Assembly: GCA_963693085.1 (NCBI GenBank) | Contig: OY856412.1 | Location: 1,409,403,194 to 1,409,467,193, forward strand | DNA from: Alisma plantago-aquatica | Lineage: Eukaryota; Streptophyta; Magnoliopsida; Alismatales; Alismataceae | Direction of reading: 5' to 3' | DNA: 64,000 nt | Shown: positions 12,041 to 23,558 of the stretch, piece after piece | How positions within the stretch are numbered: position 1 is the stretch's first letter | How the letters are laid out: each line of letters begins with the position of its first letter | The notes under the pieces: model-generated | The model's database searches: none | What the model was told of the DNA's origin: nothing | Seen by the model: the letters and a program-made list of their open reading frames with translations, nothing else | Translations under genes and position numbers: made by a program

Positions 12041-12820
12041 AGTACGTCGCCTTGGGGTGCTCCAGTGTTATTTCTTAAGAAGAAGGATGGTTCGATGCGG
12101 TTGTGTATAGACTACCAGAAGTTGAACAAAGTCACGATCAAGAACAAGTACCCGTTACCGAGGATAGATGATCTGTTTGATCAGTTGCGTGGTGCTACAG
12201 TCTTTTCGAAGATCGATCTACGTTATGGATATCATCAATTGAGGATCAAGGAGGATGACATACCAAAGTCAGCTTTCAGGATGAGGTATGGTGACTTTGA
12301 GTTTGTGGTTATGTCATTTGGGCTAACCAATGCACCTGCTGCTTTCATGGATCTGATGAACAGAGTGTTCCGTCCGTTCTTAGATCAGTTTGTCGTAGTC
12401 TTCATAGATGACATTTTGATCTATAGTCGGGACAGGCTAGAGCATGAGCAACATCTTCGACGAGCGTTGACTCTTCTTCACCAACATCAATTATATGCCA
12501 AGTTCAGTAAGTGTGAGTTCTGGTTGGATGAAGTGACTTTCTTGGGTCATGTGATATCTGCAGAAGGAGTCAAAGTAGATCCGAAGAAGGTGGAATCCGT
12601 TGCAGATTGGGAACAACCAAAGACACCGATAGAAGTTCGTAGTTTACTGGGTTTAGTAAGATACTACCGGAGGTTTATCAAGGACTTCAGTGTGATTGCA
12701 TTACCAATGACGAAGTTGACCAGGAAGGATGTGCCTTTTGTATGGGATGATCGATGTCAGCAAGCTTTCCGGAGTTTGAAGGAGAAGCTGGCCAGTGCTC
12801 CAGTGTTAATCTTGCCATAG
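12041..12820 (+). pseudogene. Chromovirus B reverse transcriptase (5' end removed by insertion of A)
   Basis: The frame reads S-T-S-P-W-G-A-P-V immediately after the LTR A2 edge, so the upstream half of gag-pol was cut off by insertion of A inside the RT. The RT copies element RNA into DNA. Visible motifs are [43 protein letters not shown], the catalytic FIDDILIYS and the thumb/connection motif [10 protein letters not shown]. The start at the GTG at 12065 is artificial; the frame is open from 12041. It ends at a premature TAG (12818-12820). Sequence type and the downstream chromodomain place it in the Ty3/gypsy chromoviruses. Confidence 0.93.
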
Positions 12821-13186
12821 TCTAGAAAGGGCTATGATGTTTTCTGTGATGCTTCCAAGAAAGGTTTAGGTTGTGTGCTGATGCAGGAAGATCATGTGGT
12901 TTCTCTTGCCTCGTGACAACTCAAGAAACATGAGGATAATGATCCTACGCATGACTTGGAGTTGGCAGTTGTGGTTCATGCGTTAAAGATTTGGAGACAC
13001 TATCTGTATGGGGAAGTATGTCAGATCTTTACGGACCATAAGAACCTGAACTACATCTTTACGCAGCAAGAGTTGAACATGCGACAACGATGATGGATGG
13101 AGTTGATCAATGACTATGACTGCACTATCGAGTATCATCCTGGTAAGGCAAATGTGGTAGCGGATGTGCTTAGCAGAAAGTCTTCT
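12821..13186 (+). pseudogene. Chromovirus B RNase H domain (broken)
   Basis: It is in the same frame as the RT. The DEDD-type RNase H motifs are visible: [37 protein letters not shown] and ADVLSRK at the end. The domain degrades the RNA strand during reverse transcription. Two further in-frame stops, TGA at 12914 and TGA at 13091, break it; both lie where arginine is usual, which fits C-to-T changes in CGA codons. It cannot be made as one protein. Confidence 0.88.
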
Positions 13187-14269
13187 TCTTTTTCTTCCAA
13201 GAAGGCACATTTGAGTTCCCTGGTATGCCATAGGCGGGATATGTTTGTCTCTTTGCGGCAAATGAATGTGAAGATGGGAGTTTCCTCGTTAGCTGGACTC
13301 TTAGTGCAAATGCAAGTCAAACCTACATTGAGACAACAAATCAAAGATGCACAGCAGACAGATGATGTGGTACAGTTGATCATATCAGAGTTCGGCAGGG
13401 AAAAGCGTGATGGTTTCCATGAGTCCGAGGATGGACTGGTTTGCTTTTGTGATAGGATGGTGGTTCCAGATGCTGATGATTTGAGGAAGTTGGTGCTTGA
13501 GGAAGCACACACGTCGATGTATGCTATGCATCCAAGTGTCACCAAGATGTATTATAGTCTGAAGGACTTGTATTGGTGGCCCAGTTTGAAGAAGGATGTA
13601 GCTGAGTTTGTGGCGAGATGTGCGGTTTTCCAGCATGTGAAGGCTGAGCATCAAAAACTGGCAGGTACGTTGCAACCTTTGCCGATACCGCAGTGGAAAT
13701 GGGATCATATAACTATGGATTTCGTAGTTGGTCTACCCCGGACAACTAGGAATCATGATTCCATTTGGGTGATAGTGGATAGATTGACAAAGTCTGCCCA
13801 TTTCTTACCAGTAAAGACAACGTATACAACTGAGAAGCTCGCTCGAGTATATGTGGATGAGATAGTACGTTTGCATGGTGTACCAGCAACGATAGTTTTT
13901 GACAGAGGTCCTCAGTTCACGAGTCGTTTCTGGGAACAGCTGCACAAAGCGTTGGGGACACAGTTGAGGTTCAGTACCGCCTTCCATCCACAGACAGATG
14001 GACAGTCTGAGAGGACTATTCAGATTCTGGAAGATCTCCTTCGAGCTTGTGTTTTGCAATTCCTAGGCAGTTGGGACATGCATCTGAGTTTGATAGAGTT
14101 TGCTTATAAGAACAGTTATCAGCGGAGCATTGACATGGCTCCTTATGAGGCTTTGTATGGGAGGAAGTGTAGATCTTCTTTGTTTTGGTATGAGTCTGGT
14201 GAGTATCAGTTGTTGGGTCATGAGTTAGTGCAGCAAACAACAGAAAAGATCAAAGTGATACAACAATAG
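13187..14269 (+). pseudogene. Chromovirus B integrase
   Basis: This frame is the longest uninterrupted part of B. It encodes a linker, then an HHCC-type zinc domain (AHTSMYAMHPSVTKMYYSL ... RCAVF), in which the second cysteine is replaced by phenylalanine. The catalytic core follows, with the first aspartate in [10 protein letters not shown], the second in FDRGPQFTSRFWEQ and the glutamate in DGQSERTIQILEDLL. Integrase inserts the DNA copy into the chromosome. The lost zinc-binding cysteine and the TAG at 14267 suggest it is inactive. Confidence 0.92.
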
Positions 14270-14778
14270 TTGAAAGTGGCACAGGACAGACAGAAGTCTT
14301 ATGCAGACAATCACCGACGACCTTTGGAGTTCCAGGTAGGAGACAAAGTGTATCTTAAAGTCTCATTGTGAAAGGTGTGCTAAGGTTTGGTCGGAAGGGT
14401 AAGTTAGCGCCCAGGCATATGGGGCCTTACCTAGTCATAGCACGTGTTGGCAGAGTATCTTACAAGTTAGGGTTTCCTGCAGAATTGCACAGGTTACATC
14501 CAGTGTTCCATGTCAGTATGCTGAAGAAAAGTCATCCGGATTCAGGAATAGTGATACAACCAGTTGAGGTTGAGCTTGATGAAGATGTGACCTATGAGGA
14601 AGGTCATGTGGCGATTCTTGACCGAAGGGTTAAGAAGCTGAAGAGGAAGGACCTTGTTCTTGTGAAGGTTCTTTGGCATCATCATGGCATTGAAGAAGCC
14701 ACGTGGGAGCTTGAGGAAGAGATGTGGAGGAAGTACCCCTCACTTTTCTCTTCGGATTTCAGGGATGAAATCCCTTAA
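14270..14778 (+). pseudogene. Chromovirus B integrase C-terminus and chromodomain
   Basis: After the TAG at 14267 the sequence still encodes the GPY-type integrase tail (RHMGPYLVIARVGRVSYKL, HPVFHVSMLKK), but in a different frame from about 14370, next to another stop (TGA at 14369), so there is a small indel here. The last ~60 residues form a chromodomain: VAILDRRVKKLKRK ... VKVLWHHHGIEEATWELEEE. In this family the chromodomain steers integration to particular chromatin. The frame ends at TAA (14776), immediately before the PPT. Confidence 0.9.
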
Positions 14779-14790
14779 AGGGGGTTAGCT
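14755..14790 (+). promoter_or_regulatory. PPT and adjacent palindrome of chromovirus B
   Basis: AAAGGGGG (14777-14784) precedes the LTR start at 14791. Just upstream is GATTTCAGGGATGAAATC (14755-14772), with 7 bp arms. It overlaps the last codons of the polyprotein (F-R-D-E-I), so part of the symmetry could be coding. Confidence 0.85.
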
Positions 14791-15099
14791 TGTAAGGACC
14801 CTGACCTTCGTTTAGGGTTTACCCTGTTTGTTTTCCTTAACCTTGGTGCTTTGGTGCTTGCTAATCACCTTTAAGTGGTGATTAGGGTTTTGTTGTGCTT
14901 TGTTGAGAGTTGGAGGGGCTACTTGCAAATAACCCAAGTCTAGGGTTTTGTGGGCAAGTTTTCCACCTTGTGAGGTGTTCCCCTCTCTCTTTGCTTCCTC
15001 TAGGGTTGAGAGGAAGGCTTGGGCTCGTTGCTTGAGTTCCTTGGGCCTGGTTGAGTTTGTTTGGGCCTTGAGGTGCCTTGTTTGGGCTTGGTTGAGCCT

Positions 15100-15245
15100 T
15101 GTGTCACCCAAGAGAAGTGTGTGTCGCCCAGGAGATGAGTGTATCCGCCTAGAGGAGTTTGTGTTGGCCAGCATGGGTGTGTGTCGCCCATGGTGCCTTG
15201 TGTGTCGCCCATGGTGCAGGTGGTTGTGTCGCCCATAGTGTTTGA
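15100..15245 (+). repeat. Degenerate GTGTCGCCC tandem repeats in LTR B
   Basis: Five to seven diverged units of about 25-32 bp contain GTGTCGCCCA or a variant. The cleanest are near 15180, 15205 and 15230, with GTGTCGCCCATGGTG. Related GTCGGCCGAT blocks continue at 15525-15575 and 16320-16510. Confidence 0.7.
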
Positions 15246-15426
15246 CCCAGCTTTGACCTCGTTTGTGTCACCACTAGTGGACACTTGGAGCTTGATGCAT
15301 GCATGTGGCAAGGACCTTGGACAAGTGTATAAGGCTTGCTAGAGTGGTGGCTTGAGCTCTAAGACAAGTGTCCTTTGGGTGGACGACACCTTGCCTGGAC
15401 CAACCTTGTTTTCTCCTCCCTTTCCT

Positions 15427-15436
15427 TCTATATAGG
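15427..15436 (+). promoter_or_regulatory. TATA box of LTR B
   Basis: TCTATATAGG lies about 640 bp into the LTR in the expected orientation and is followed by GCGTGTCC. LTRs G and N have similar boxes next to a GTGTGG-type sequence. Function is inferred from the motif and context. Confidence 0.5.
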
Positions 15437-16058
15437 CGTGTCCTTTCCTTTGCTAGGAGTTCCTTTGGTTCCTTTGCTTTCCTCCACCTTGAGTGCACGA
15501 CACTCCCTTCTCCCTTGCTTGTGTCGGCCGATACACCCCCTTGAAGGAGCAGTGGTGGCCGATATCCCTTGAAGCTTGGAGCTCTTCTTCTTCCTTGGAG
15601 CTTGGAGCTTAAGGCGGGTTGCATATCTTCTAACCCTAGCTACACTATCTCCTGTCATAATCTTGTTTATATGCATGCTAATAGCTTAGTTTCTTGCTTA
15701 GTATCCTTGTTGGATGATCACCATGTGGTCTAGTGTCTCTTGTAATCTAGGGTTTAGGGAGCAATACTCCTTTTTCCCATTGGTCTAGAGGAGTGAGTTT
15801 GAGTTGCTAGTTTCATGAGCAACACCCCTCTTTCCCTTAACCGATTGAGGTGAGCTTGTGTCCTAGTTGCTCAAGCAACACTCTCCTCTCACCTTGGGCT
15901 CGAAGGGTGAGCTCGTTGGTGATGGTTGATGTGCAAAACCCCTCCTTCTCAGTCGATTGAGGTGAGCCATCTTCCTAGGGTTTTCGAGTACCTTGTGTAT
16001 GGGGAAGAAGGTGACCTTGTTGGATGAACTCTCCTGACCTAGTTGTTGGCCGACAGGC

Positions 16059-16157
16059 CTGTGTGATGGGCGTCAGCCCTTATTGCTGTGACGGGCGTCA
16101 GCCCTTGTGCTTGTGATGGGCGTCAGCCCTTGTGCTTGTGACGGGCGTCATGCCCCC
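16059..16157 (+). repeat. Four ~25 bp tandem repeats with GGGCGTCAGCCC core
   Basis: Four head-to-tail units of 23-27 bp share TGTGAYGGGCGTCAGCCC. Each core is itself a short dyad (GGGC...GCCC), so each unit could fold. The fourth core has an extra T. It is a minisatellite within the LTR. Confidence 0.85.
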
Positions 16158-18596
16158 TTCTTTGTTTTGTGTTGGCCGTTATGCCTGGTTCAGTGGATGA
16201 ACGACATGTGGGTTGAGTTATCTTTCTTTCTCTCTCTTGGACGATGCGTTATAGTTCTTGAACAGGTCATTTGCCTTTGTATCGGCGTTTTTGGGTGAAG
16301 TGTGACAGGCATCACACTGTTGTGTCGGCCGATAACACCATGCCAGGACGGGCGTTGCCCGATAGCTCTTATGCCCGACACACCCTAGTGCGCAACACCC
16401 TTGACGCATGACACAGCGTCGTCCTGCAGTATCTAGCGTAGCATTGCTGCTCTCTTATATATATATATATACATCTGTCGTGGGGCGTTATGCTTTGGGG
16501 TGAGGGCTAGTGGCCGACACAGTCTATAGTGAGGATTCATGGTGACCTATAGTGAGGATTTCCAAGTACCGTTAATGATAGTCGATCTCGTTATGCAAAC
16601 AACCTTGTGGTTATGATCTTGGTAGAAGGATGGTAACACCTTATATAGATAATGATGCTTGTTATCATAAGTTTGTTCATTACCTTAGCCTGGCTACCTA
16701 AGGAGAATAGTGGTAGTTACACTAGTGGGTTTCTTAATAGTGTGCTTTATGCACTTGATCACCAGATAATGTAAGATTGATAAGTATAGCATCTTGAATG
16801 TCATTTCATAATAGCAAGCATAGTCCTCATGTTGAAACTGTGATTATTATATACACTAACCATGCAGGTGATGCTTAGCCATGAAAAGGCTATGAGAAAT
16901 ATGTGATGAGTAACATCACTTTGATAATTACTCTTGTTAAAGAGGTTACATGTATGATGTGTTTTTCCCATGATGATGATGTAAGCCTTGAGAGGCAGTG
17001 GCAATACATGATGAGGGATTTAGATCCCATGGTATGTGATGATCCTTGAGATGGATCTGGATGGTTGGCTAGAGGCCAAGTGATAACATATGATGTTGGA
17101 TCCTTGAGATGGATCAGGTTGATGTAATTACCATAATAACATAATGTTGAGTTTTATGTTGTTTATTCTGTTATAGTTTGCATGTTATACAACTTGGTTG
17201 AATCTTGCAATCCATATAAAAGATACTAATTAATCACATTGGAATATATCATGTAGTTGCCCTGGCCATAGATCCATCATCGTCAGGAATTGGTGATGGT
17301 GAAACGGGTTCTCCTGCGGGTTAACCCGGAGCGCATATTGTTGAATATGTGAGGTTGCTCCTAGCCTAAAGTGAGGAGGTAAGAGTGCAACTGCGGTTCT
17401 AGACTCCAGGGTGCGATGTTCAGGCCCGTAGCCCAGTTGTGATGAAGAGCATGGTGAACAGGCCCATGGATCAGGATATGTGATATGAGGAGCATGAATG
17501 CGTTCATGGCTCAGAGCACAGTGAACAGGCCTGTGGCTCAGTTTTACTAGTGCCAAGACCTGTACCGAGGCGGTCTAGGCAGAGGGTAGCCTGTAGAGCT
17601 GACCCTATGGTTAAGACCACTTCAACATGAGACTGCGGTCCTTCTTTTGTTGTACTCATGCACTGACCATGAGGTGGAGAAGGTCGTGGAGTCCGGCTCT
17701 TCCATTGACCTTGTATGGCACCGGCTTGGGCTTCGCAGCCGAAGGTTGGATTTGAGCGGTACAACTCATTTCCTCAGGGCATAATAATACGTAATTCAGC
17801 CCAATAGTATTACTGCTTAAGACAAACACGAAACATTGGTTGAGGCCTTGCTTGTGTAGTTAATCTTGTTATATCTTGCGGTTACTCATATGTTCCTCAT
17901 GTTACATAGTAATATATCGTATCTTGTTAATCATGTTCCATGCAGAGATACTTGGTTATATGCCTTTAGTACAGCTGGTAAGCTTGTCGGTAAGAATAGC
18001 TTTGCTTTATATAAACTGCTCTAGTTATACCTGTTATCAGATATCTATTGTTATAGCTTTATTTCTTGAGGTTCTGTAGTTGCGGTGGGAAGTTATGTTT
18101 CCTGCTGGGACAATGTTCAATTGTCTCACTCCGCTGGTTTACACTCTTTTTAGGTAGCCGAGCTAGATGTGGTGGTGGTCGTGGAGTTGCGGCTGAGTAG
18201 CTAGACGAGCAGTAGAAGGCAAGCGATGGATATGCTGCTGATTTGGATGTTTTGTAGTAGAGTCTAGAGTCATCCCTGTACTCTCAGGTCCTTGGTAGTG
18301 TTTTGACGTTGTTTCACGATGTACGATCGATGATGTTTTGTATATCCTGTTGTTGGCCGGACGTGGGCCTTTATGTATATGAACAGGGGTGAATTCATGT
18401 GATGGATAGACAGCGGTTCCTTTAAGCTTTGGACACGTATCAGAACATGTATATGTATATATAACCTATTTCTGTGCAGGATGAGGACTGGAATGTAATA
18501 GTTTCTCAGTTTATCAGCTTTCCGCAAATGGTTTTAATTAACCCGTGTTTTTGGTAATCTGTGGTTATGGTGATTTCCGCACGTTTTCGCGTAACA

Positions 18597-19170
18597 CCTC
18601 GCTGTCGGTATGATAGTGGGATGTGTTGCCACATTTATCTTCTTAAGCTGCAATAATTATGTTATTGGTGGAGAGTTATATCTCTCGCTGGGGAAATTTA
18701 CAATAGTCTCACCCCCGTGGGAACTACATTTTTAGGTGGTCGCGGACGAGGAGACAGAAACCCTTTAGTAAGGGAAGGACAACAGCAGCAGAAGTAACAG
18801 TAGTGAAGTCTCAGGTGGAGACACTGTCTGTTATGCCATGTATTGATGTATATAATGTCCTATGTGTCGTTTCTATACTCTCAGGTCCTCATAGTAGTAA
18901 TTAGTGCTTTTAAGATTTGGCTCAATGCCTCGAGATTTTGAACTATCTGTGTTTAGCTTGACAGGACAGTTAATGCTTGTAATTCTCAAAAGGAGATGAT
19001 ACAGAATATGTACCTGTGAACAAGAATGTATTTGTGTTACTTTTGTTCTATGTGAGAAACTTTTTACTTGATGGATCTTTTGATAAAAAGGTTTTAATTT
19101 TTAGCAATTTTTGGTAATCCGCTGCTTAATGAACGCTTTCGCATTAGTTAATCTTGTTTTTGCGAGATGG
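18597..19170 (+). repeat. Truncated LTR end C, diverged relative of LTR B
   Basis: This block repeats the order of motifs found at 18080-18596: GAAGTTATGTTTCCTGCTGGG / GAGAGTTATATCTCTCGCTGGG, then a CTCACTCC or CTCACCCCC block, TTTTTAGGT, TCTATACTCTCAGGTCCT and finally TTTTGGTAATCCGCTGC with CTTTCGC. It is clearly diverged, so it is not a recent tandem copy. Only the last ~570 bp of the LTR is present; boundaries are approximate. Confidence 0.6.
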
Positions 19171-20985
19171 TCATTATAATTAGGCTTATCAAGTAAGACA
19201 ATGACTAAAAAATAATAAAAAATATGTACTTTTGCAACACATGATTCTTTCCATTTCCACATCTTATTATAACAATCATCATCCATGTTCTTTCAGCCCG
19301 AGACATGATTTTATTATCCAAGATTTACCCTCATCAGGGTTCGTCAAATGTAATCAATGCATGCTAATTCAACCTCAAAAAATTTCTTATACATTCATGT
19401 TATACTATAATTCTCATTAGATATATACATAGATATTAGAAAGAATAATAATACGTACAAACATCTTATGTTACTCATCATGCTCATAGCAAACTTATCA
19501 TGCAACAAATATATATTCCATTCAATTTTTATAGATATGGATATATCTCAAGAGTAAATGTGCATAACACACTTAAATCTCCTCATTTCTTTTTACCATT
19601 TTTTCAATTATGGATACCTTTCAAAACATAAGTTGTCTCATCAAAAATTCATTAAAGTAAGACATTATCATAATACAAGTATCCTAACATACAATTACAA
19701 TCAAAGAGTACATTTTTATTCACCTATTCATATCCTTGAACCTCATCTTGTAATTGAATTATATGATACAAATATGCATTCCTTAATCCCTTATTTGAGA
19801 TCGTTATTTATTAGCATCACATAGCTCATTATTTTAGGTTAGGGTTAGTTTCTTAGGCCCATCTACTAATTTTCATCATTTTTCCTTCATTTCATCTTCA
19901 TTAGTTATAAGTTATTTCCTATCATGTTCACTACTACTCCAGGAACAAATAATTTTAAATTTACTTAATATGTAAAGTTTTTCTCTCATGAATATCCTTC
20001 ATAATCTGATTTTAATGTGTTTCTCCAATTTAGGTCGACACACGTGTAAACAAATTATATAGGCTATATACTTCATTATACACATTTTATTAATTTCATT
20101 TTTAACTTGTCATCACCATTCAGTCATTCTTGTCGATATCATTTCTTGTAAGTAGTTGAGTGTACAATTTCATTTACTTCTATCATTCTTGTAATTTACA
20201 AACATATTATGTCTCTTATAATACTAGTCACTTTGTCTTAAAATGATGGATTATATTACATATTCTTATATCATAATCTCTAATCACCCTTCCCATTAAT
20301 TGTTATGTAGCTTGTATAAAAGGAATCATAATCATATGAGCGTTTACTCCTTATTTCATAATTCATACTAAATTATATGCGCTAGGCTTACATAATATTA
20401 GTAGACTAATCATCTTTAATTGAAGTAGTAATACATACACTTCAACATTTCATCACATTTATAAAATTATATACATGTTCTAGATTTAACCCTCATACTC
20501 GTATGAATACTAAACTCCTAGGGTTTTCAAGAAGTTATCTCAGTTCAACACATCATAAGAATAATATTATTCATATTCTCATCAAGGTGTTCATAGGTTC
20601 ATTGAGTCTATTCAAGAAACAATAAAACCCTAGATTCCATACCACACAATCAACCAGTCATTTACAAGCATACAATGACTTATACAGTCAGTTGAGTCTG
20701 TCCCTAAATGTTAAACCTAGACATGGATTTCCACCATATGAAACCCTCATATAATGATCCTCATATACATAATATATTAAATTCAAGTATGGATTAATTA
20801 TATTTCAAACCACCATTTGAGATTTCAGTTGAGAAACTCATGATTATTCTTTTCAAATATAATTATATTAATGTCCTCAAAATGTTCAAGCATATCGCAT
20901 ATTGACTGAATATTAAACAAGATTGGTATAAATAGATATAGTTATCTATCCATAAGACATTCAATATCTATTAAATCAATAGATC
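19171..20985 (-). repeat. Left part of old A-family LTR D
   Basis: This AT-rich stretch has no credible coding frame. It is assigned to LTR D because, once the LINE at 21001-23560 is removed, the distance from here to the LTR end at 24998 (about 3.25 kb) matches the 3338 bp LTR of A, and because some blocks resemble A around 4060-4350. The similarity by eye is weak and the left boundary is a guess. Confidence 0.4.
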
Positions 20986-21000
20986 AAGAACTAGTAAAAT
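20986..21000. repeat. Target site duplication, left, of the LINE insertion
   Basis: AAGAACTAGTAAAAT occurs here and again at 23559-23573, directly after the poly(A) tail. Two leading A bases are ambiguous with the tail. Confidence 0.92.
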
Positions 21001-21002
21001 CA

Positions 21003-22145
21003 TTGTGATCTCCGTCCTATCTCTCTCAACAACACGTGCTTCAAGCTAATATCCAAAATCATTGTGGAGCGTATCAAGCCCCTTCTGCATGGCTGGATTT
21101 CTAAACCCAGTCTAGTTTCCTCCCCGGAAGGCGTATTACAGATAACATCATTCTTGTAAAGGAGGTTATTCACACCATGCACATGAAGCACAACGACAAG
21201 GCTCTAGCTTGCATCAAGTTAGATCTTGCTAAAGCGTTTGACAAAATGAGTTGGGCTTTTATCCATGACACCCTCAGGAGGACCAGCATCCCGACACTAA
21301 TAGTTGAACTGATCATGTAATTCATCACTATGGGGAGTACATCGATTCTTTGAGAAGGATGCCTCCTGGAACCTTTTAAAACATCTCCGGGTGTTCGCCA
21401 AGGGGATTCCATCATCCCATATATTTTTGTTCTATGGATGGAGAGACTTAGCCAAGCCATCTCGCTCTCCATCGATCAAGGTGAATGGAAGCTTATTCGC
21501 CTCTCAAGGCATGGTTCGCTGCTTTCACATGTTTTCTTTGCTGGTGACATTCTTGTGTTGGCTGAGGCTTCTGTTGGGCAAGCTAAAGCTATTAACAAAG
21601 TTCTGCAAGCCTTTGCACATGCATCTGGGCAAAGGGTATCCACGGCCAAATGTCATTGCTATTTCTCGCCTAATACTTCACGTCAGGTCTGAGATGGCTT
21701 TTGTGGGCTCCTCGACATTCAGCATACTAGTGACTTGGGTCACTACCTGGGAGTTCCCATCCTTCATCATCGTGTTAACAAGTCTACTAATTCTTCGATT
21801 GTTGGCACCATTAAGGATCACATGACTAGCTTGTCATCACGTCAGTTGTCCCTTGCAGGAAGGATCACCCTTGTAAAATCTACACTTCAATCCATTCCCA
21901 GCTGTATTATGCAGTCGGTGCAGCTCTCCCCTGCCTTGAGTGACGACATAAAAAAGCATATTAAGAACGTTCTTTGGTCTGGTAGCAGGTCACACCACAG
22001 CCTCTCCCTGGTCTCGTGGAAAAAGGTGACCATGGAAAAATCTGATGGCGGCTTAAGCATCAAGGATGCACGGTCACAAAATCTAGCCCTTATGCTTGGT
22101 AATGTATGGAGATTCATGAACAACAGACAAGTCTTATGGGTTTGA
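21003..22145 (+). pseudogene. LINE reverse transcriptase remnant
   Basis: Motifs typical of plant L1 RT are present across shifting frames: ISKIIVERIKP, GRITDNIILVKEVIH, CIKLDLAKAFDKMSW, SPGVRQGDSIIPYIF, a degenerate catalytic site, GHYLGVPILHHRV, LSLAGRITLVKSTLQSIP and GGLSIKDARSQNLALM. The catalytic box reads FAGDIL where the family has two aspartates, so the enzyme is dead even apart from the stops near 21319, 21351 and 21692. The last segment (21735-22145) is the longest clean part. Confidence 0.9.
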
Positions 22146-22787
22146 GTGATGTTTGACAAATACATGCACAATGACACCCCTATAAAGAAACCTAGTTGTT
22201 CTGTATGGGCTTTTATCAAGAAGCACATGCCTTCCATTCAACATGCCTTGGTGGTGACTATCAATAATGGTGAGTCTACAAACGTTTGGACGGATAGATG
22301 GCTCCATGGCCTATCCATTAAAGAGCTTGAACCCTCCTTTGCACCATCTTCGAACCTCACTGACCTTAAAGTCTCGGCGATGGGCATGGATGGCAATGGA
22401 TGGGATTGGGACTTCATCCACACCTATCTCCCGAGCAGGTCATGGCCACATATTCAGCACACATACTCGACTGACCCGACATCGCACCAAGACACAAGCA
22501 AATGGCCCGGATCTCCCTCTGGTCCTGTTACTGCCAAGTCTGCCTACCAATGGTTGTGCAAGGATTTTTCCTTGCCCTTGCCCAGAAAATGGACTACTAT
22601 ATGGAAGCTACCCATTCCTCCTTGCATTCATACTTTTATATGGCTGCTGAACCACAAAGCACTGCTCACCAGCATGGAGAAATCCCAACGACACATTCCC
22701 GTTGATGACACCTTCCCAGTATGCTCTAACGCCTACGATACACTGCTGCATTCACTTCATGATTGCAACGCTAGTAAGGAAGTTTGA
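22146..22787 (+). pseudogene. LINE RT C-terminal / connection region remnant
   Basis: The frame continues from the RT after a TGA and corresponds to the tract between RT and RNase H in plant LINEs. It shows VWTDRWLHG, the WKLPIPPCIHTFIWLLNHKALLT segment of the zf-RVT-like region and a cysteine-poor version of the usual C..H cluster. It is interrupted after 22787. The assignment rests on position and on these short resemblances. Confidence 0.75.
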
Positions 22788-23047
22788 GTTGCATGCCAAG
22801 TCGACCCTTCCTTCTTTCTTCTTCCTGAGGATGACTGGATTGCTGACATTCTCTCCTTCAAGTGCACTGATATTCATTCTACTCTTCCTGTCGTCACTTG
22901 CTGGGCAATCTGGTCACAAAGACATAAATTTATACACAACAGGAAGGTGCAACCTCTCTACAAACGGGTTTCGTTCATCAAAGACAAGGCTCGTGCCATC
23001 ATGGCAATTCTGACGCTTCTCTCGACGGCCACCATAGGGGCATTATC

Positions 23048-23329
23048 ATGTTTGTTCATGCTTCATATAATGCTGATTCATCTCATGTCAGGATCAGCAT
23101 TCATGTTGTCGACAGCCATGGAAGATTTCTTCTGGGCCATGGGTCACCCAACCATGCCAAGTTGACATTGGACATAGAGATGCAAGGTATTATCTGTGCC
23201 TTGGAACTTTGTAAAATCACAGGATGGCATATTCCCACCATTTTGTCTGATGCTACCACAGCAATATCCATTACCACCAACAAAGCATCCAAAACAACCA
23301 TGTTCTCCCCCCACATGCGTCGACTCTAG
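23048..23329 (+). pseudogene. LINE RNase H domain remnant
   Basis: An RNase H fold of the type at the end of plant L1 ORF2 is visible: a first strand around SIHVVDSHGRFL, the helix glutamate in IEMQGIICALELC and the aspartate in TILSDATTAI. It ends at TAG 23327. Further fragments run to the poly(A) tail at 23551. Confidence 0.8.
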
Positions 23330-23558
23330 AGGCTCCAGGAGGATGTCGACCAGCCTGTTATTTCTCATATTCCTAGATTGCATAACACTGTACCTGATTG
23401 TATCACCCATTTTTCTGCTCATGCTAGTTCTCCTTTTACTTTTCACATTGATGTGCCCCAGTGGTTGACCAACAATATAGAAGTTAATTTTGCAAACAAT
23501 TGGCCCGCAGAAGAGAGAGGGATGAATACAAGCTGGTCTCTACATTGCCCAAAAAAAA

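Larger units (their letters stand above)
12040..18596 (+). mobile_element. Chromovirus B (Tekay/Del-type Ty3/gypsy), 3' half
   Basis: The order RT - RNase H - integrase - chromodomain - PPT - long LTR is diagnostic of a chromovirus. The left part is missing from the window because LARD A sits in the RT. Four nonsense codons and one frameshift show it is old. The 3.8 kb LTR with TGTAAGGACC start is of Tekay/Del proportions. B is the oldest layer of the nest at this end. Confidence 0.88.
14791..18596 (+). repeat. 3' LTR of chromovirus B (~3.8 kb)
   Basis: It begins TGTAAGGACC directly after the PPT. The right end is placed at CGTAACA (18590-18596), after the block TTTCCGCACGTTTTCG, because a diverged second copy of this end follows. 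It contains a TATA box (15427-15436), degenerate GTGTCGCCC and GGGCGTCAGCCC repeat clusters, a TA microsatellite (16456-16472) and a short direct repeat of CTATAGTGAGGATT near 16522 and 16548. No credible gene lies inside. The right boundary is less certain than the left because the 5' LTR is not in the window. Confidence 0.72.

Noticed and set aside
13135..13545. Minus-strand frames over the integrase of B (several of 70-136 codons)
   Set aside because: They are shadows of the plus-strand integrase, whose motifs are unambiguous.
14948..15676. Overlapping frames of 60-120 codons on both strands in LTR B
   Set aside because: They arise from GC-rich degenerate repeats in the LTR; no domain, and no conserved counterpart.
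16059..16157. CRISPR-like array
   Set aside because: Units are contiguous minisatellite repeats with no unique spacers, in a plant LTR.
17230..17764. Minus-strand frames of 108 and 86 codons in LTR B
   Set aside because: They lie in LTR sequence antisense to the element and have no domain; partner frames are not testable without the 5' LTR.
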